From Caldithrix sp. (GTDB taxonomy: Bacteria; KSB1; UBA2214; DYKH01), in NCBI GenBank assembly GCA_020722685.1, contig DYKH01000240.1:1-6920 (forward strand): 6,920 bases of DNA, read 5' to 3'. Position numbers and translations under genes: made by a program. The notes under the pieces were generated by a model, which saw nothing but the letters and a program-made list of their open reading frames with translations, did no database searches and was not told the DNA's origin. Shown one piece after another: positions 6,254 through 6,920 of this stretch (the first letter of the stretch is position 1; each line of letters opens with the position of its first letter).

Positions 6254-6844
6254 ATGCATGTTGGTGAACGATTTTATGAACACTCAGAATTGCTCCAATT
6301 TGGATTTAATAGAGTTGGTCAAAATGTTAAAATTAAAAGAAATGTGGGATTGTTTTTCACCGAGAATATTTCTATCGGAGACAATGTAAGGATTGATGAT
6401 TTCACTATAATCGTTGCAAGCCGGGAGGCAGTGGTCATAGGCTCAAATGTAAATCTTGCTGCCTTTTGTTACGTGGCCGGGAGTGAAGGTGTCGAGTTCG
6501 GGGACTTTTCGACGTTTGCCCCCGGGGTCATGATCTTTTCAGGTAGTGATGATTATCACGGGCACAAGTTGACTGGAGCCACTATCCCCAAAAAGTATAC
6601 AGGGGGAGAGCACGGCAAGGTTAGGATTGGAAGACACTGCATTGTCGGAGCAAATTCCGTTATCCTTCCAAAAGTAACTCTTGGGGAAGGTGTTTCGGTA
6701 GGAGCTCTATCACTAGTTAGAAAGAATTTGGAGCCTTGGACAATATATGCAGGAAATCCATTAAAATTAATCAAGACCAGATCGCAAGAGCTTTTGGAAC
6801 TCGAAAAGAATTATTTTCAAGATATGCATCCTAAGAAATTTTAA
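6254..6844 (+). CDS. Left-handed beta-helix (hexapeptide repeat) acyltransferase
   Basis: This 196-residue protein has repeated hexapeptide units, e.g. VGQNVKI (21-27), IGDNVRI (41-47), IGSNVNL (62-68), IGRHCIVGANSVIL (125-138) and LGEGVSVGA (143-151). They end in the usual YAGNPLKLIK (165-174). This is the trimeric acyltransferase fold, whose members move an acetyl or other acyl group from CoA to a sugar hydroxyl or amine. Histidines H102, H104 and H120 lie in or beside the loop interrupting the helix, where the catalytic His of relatives usually is. It lacks a membrane segment and is probably cytosolic. The expected role is O- or N-acylation of the sugar or NDP-sugar made by the block. Its ends are strikingly AT-rich (27% GC at 6301-6360, 32% at 6781-6840) compared with the central genes, so it may have a different origin from them. 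Confidence 0.85.
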   Translation: MHVGERFYEHSELLQFGFNRVGQNVKIKRNVGLFFTENISIGDNVRIDDFTIIVASREAVVIGSNVNLAAFCYVAGSEGVEFGDFSTFAPGVMIFSGSDDYHGHKLTGATIPKKYTGGEHGKVRIGRHCIVGANSVILPKVTLGEGVSVGALSLVRKNLEPWTIYAGNPLKLIKTRSQELLELEKNYFQDMHPKKF

Positions 6845-6920
6845 TCAAGCAAATCAGGAAAGGAGAATACCTGAAAAAGTGATAGAAAAAAGATAAAAGG
6901 GGGTCTTGACTTTTTTAAAC
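6845..6920. other. AT-rich tail after the last gene, no supported gene
   Basis: The tail holds an AGGAG at 6861-6865 with no useful start codon and open frame behind it, and a TTGACT at 6906-6911 that could be the -35 box of a promoter for a gene beyond the window. No -10 box can be seen because the sequence ends. No GC-rich hairpin followed by a T-run is present, so a terminator is not supported. Confidence 0.3.

Noticed and set aside
6854..6874. Small hairpin TCAGG/CCTGA with AGGAG in its loop
   Set aside because: It is only five base pairs with an 11-base loop, is not followed by a T-run, and no gene starts behind the AGGAG. It is likely chance.
6874..6915. AAAAAGT ... ACTTTTT inverted repeat ending in a T-run, a possible terminator
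   Set aside because: The stem is nearly all A-T with a 28-base loop, too weak for an intrinsic terminator in this AT-rich tail.

Overview
The window is a compact, one-directional gene block. Seven complete genes and one 5'-truncated gene all lie on the + strand with very short gaps or overlaps, so it is probably one operon. The contents (NDP-sugar-type Nudix hydrolase, ThDP enzyme, HAD phosphatase, HpcH/HpaI-type aldolase, sugar C-methyltransferase-like protein, radical SAM/SPASM-like enzyme, hexapeptide acyltransferase) look like the sugar-modification part of a surface-polysaccharide locus (O-antigen, capsule or exopolysaccharide) in a bacterium. No glycosyltransferase, flippase, polymerase or nucleotidyltransferase is visible, so any such genes lie outside. 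The host cannot be named from this sequence. It uses ordinary AGGAG-type ribosome binding sites. Composition is mixed: about 30% GC in the first 60 bases, well above 50% in the centre (73% in the line starting at 4321), and as low as 27-32% in parts of the last gene.

Layout: 1-68 holds the last codons of an upstream reading frame overlapping the next start by ATGA. 65-568 is a GDP-mannose mannosyl hydrolase-like Nudix protein with an altered Nudix box. 580-2391 is an acetolactate synthase-like ThDP enzyme. 2388-3143 (ATGA overlap) is a NagD-like HAD phosphatase. 3152-3931 is a divergent HpcH/HpaI aldolase. 3933-5138 is a three-part protein built like the TylCIII sugar C-methyltransferases but with changed active-site motifs. 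5164-6219 is a radical SAM enzyme with a short auxiliary-cluster domain. 6254-6844 is a left-handed beta-helix acyltransferase. The remaining 76 bases are AT-rich and hold no gene I can support.

How they may work together (inference): two enzymes from pyruvate-using families (the ThDP carboligase and the aldolase) sit on either side of a phosphatase. They are followed by a putative C-methyltransferase, a radical enzyme and an acyltransferase. This is what one would expect for building and decorating an unusual carbon-extended or branched sugar, or an unusual acyl substituent on a sugar, with the Nudix protein cleaving an NDP-sugar. I do not recognise the combination as a characterised pathway. 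It is the best candidate in the window for an undescribed system.
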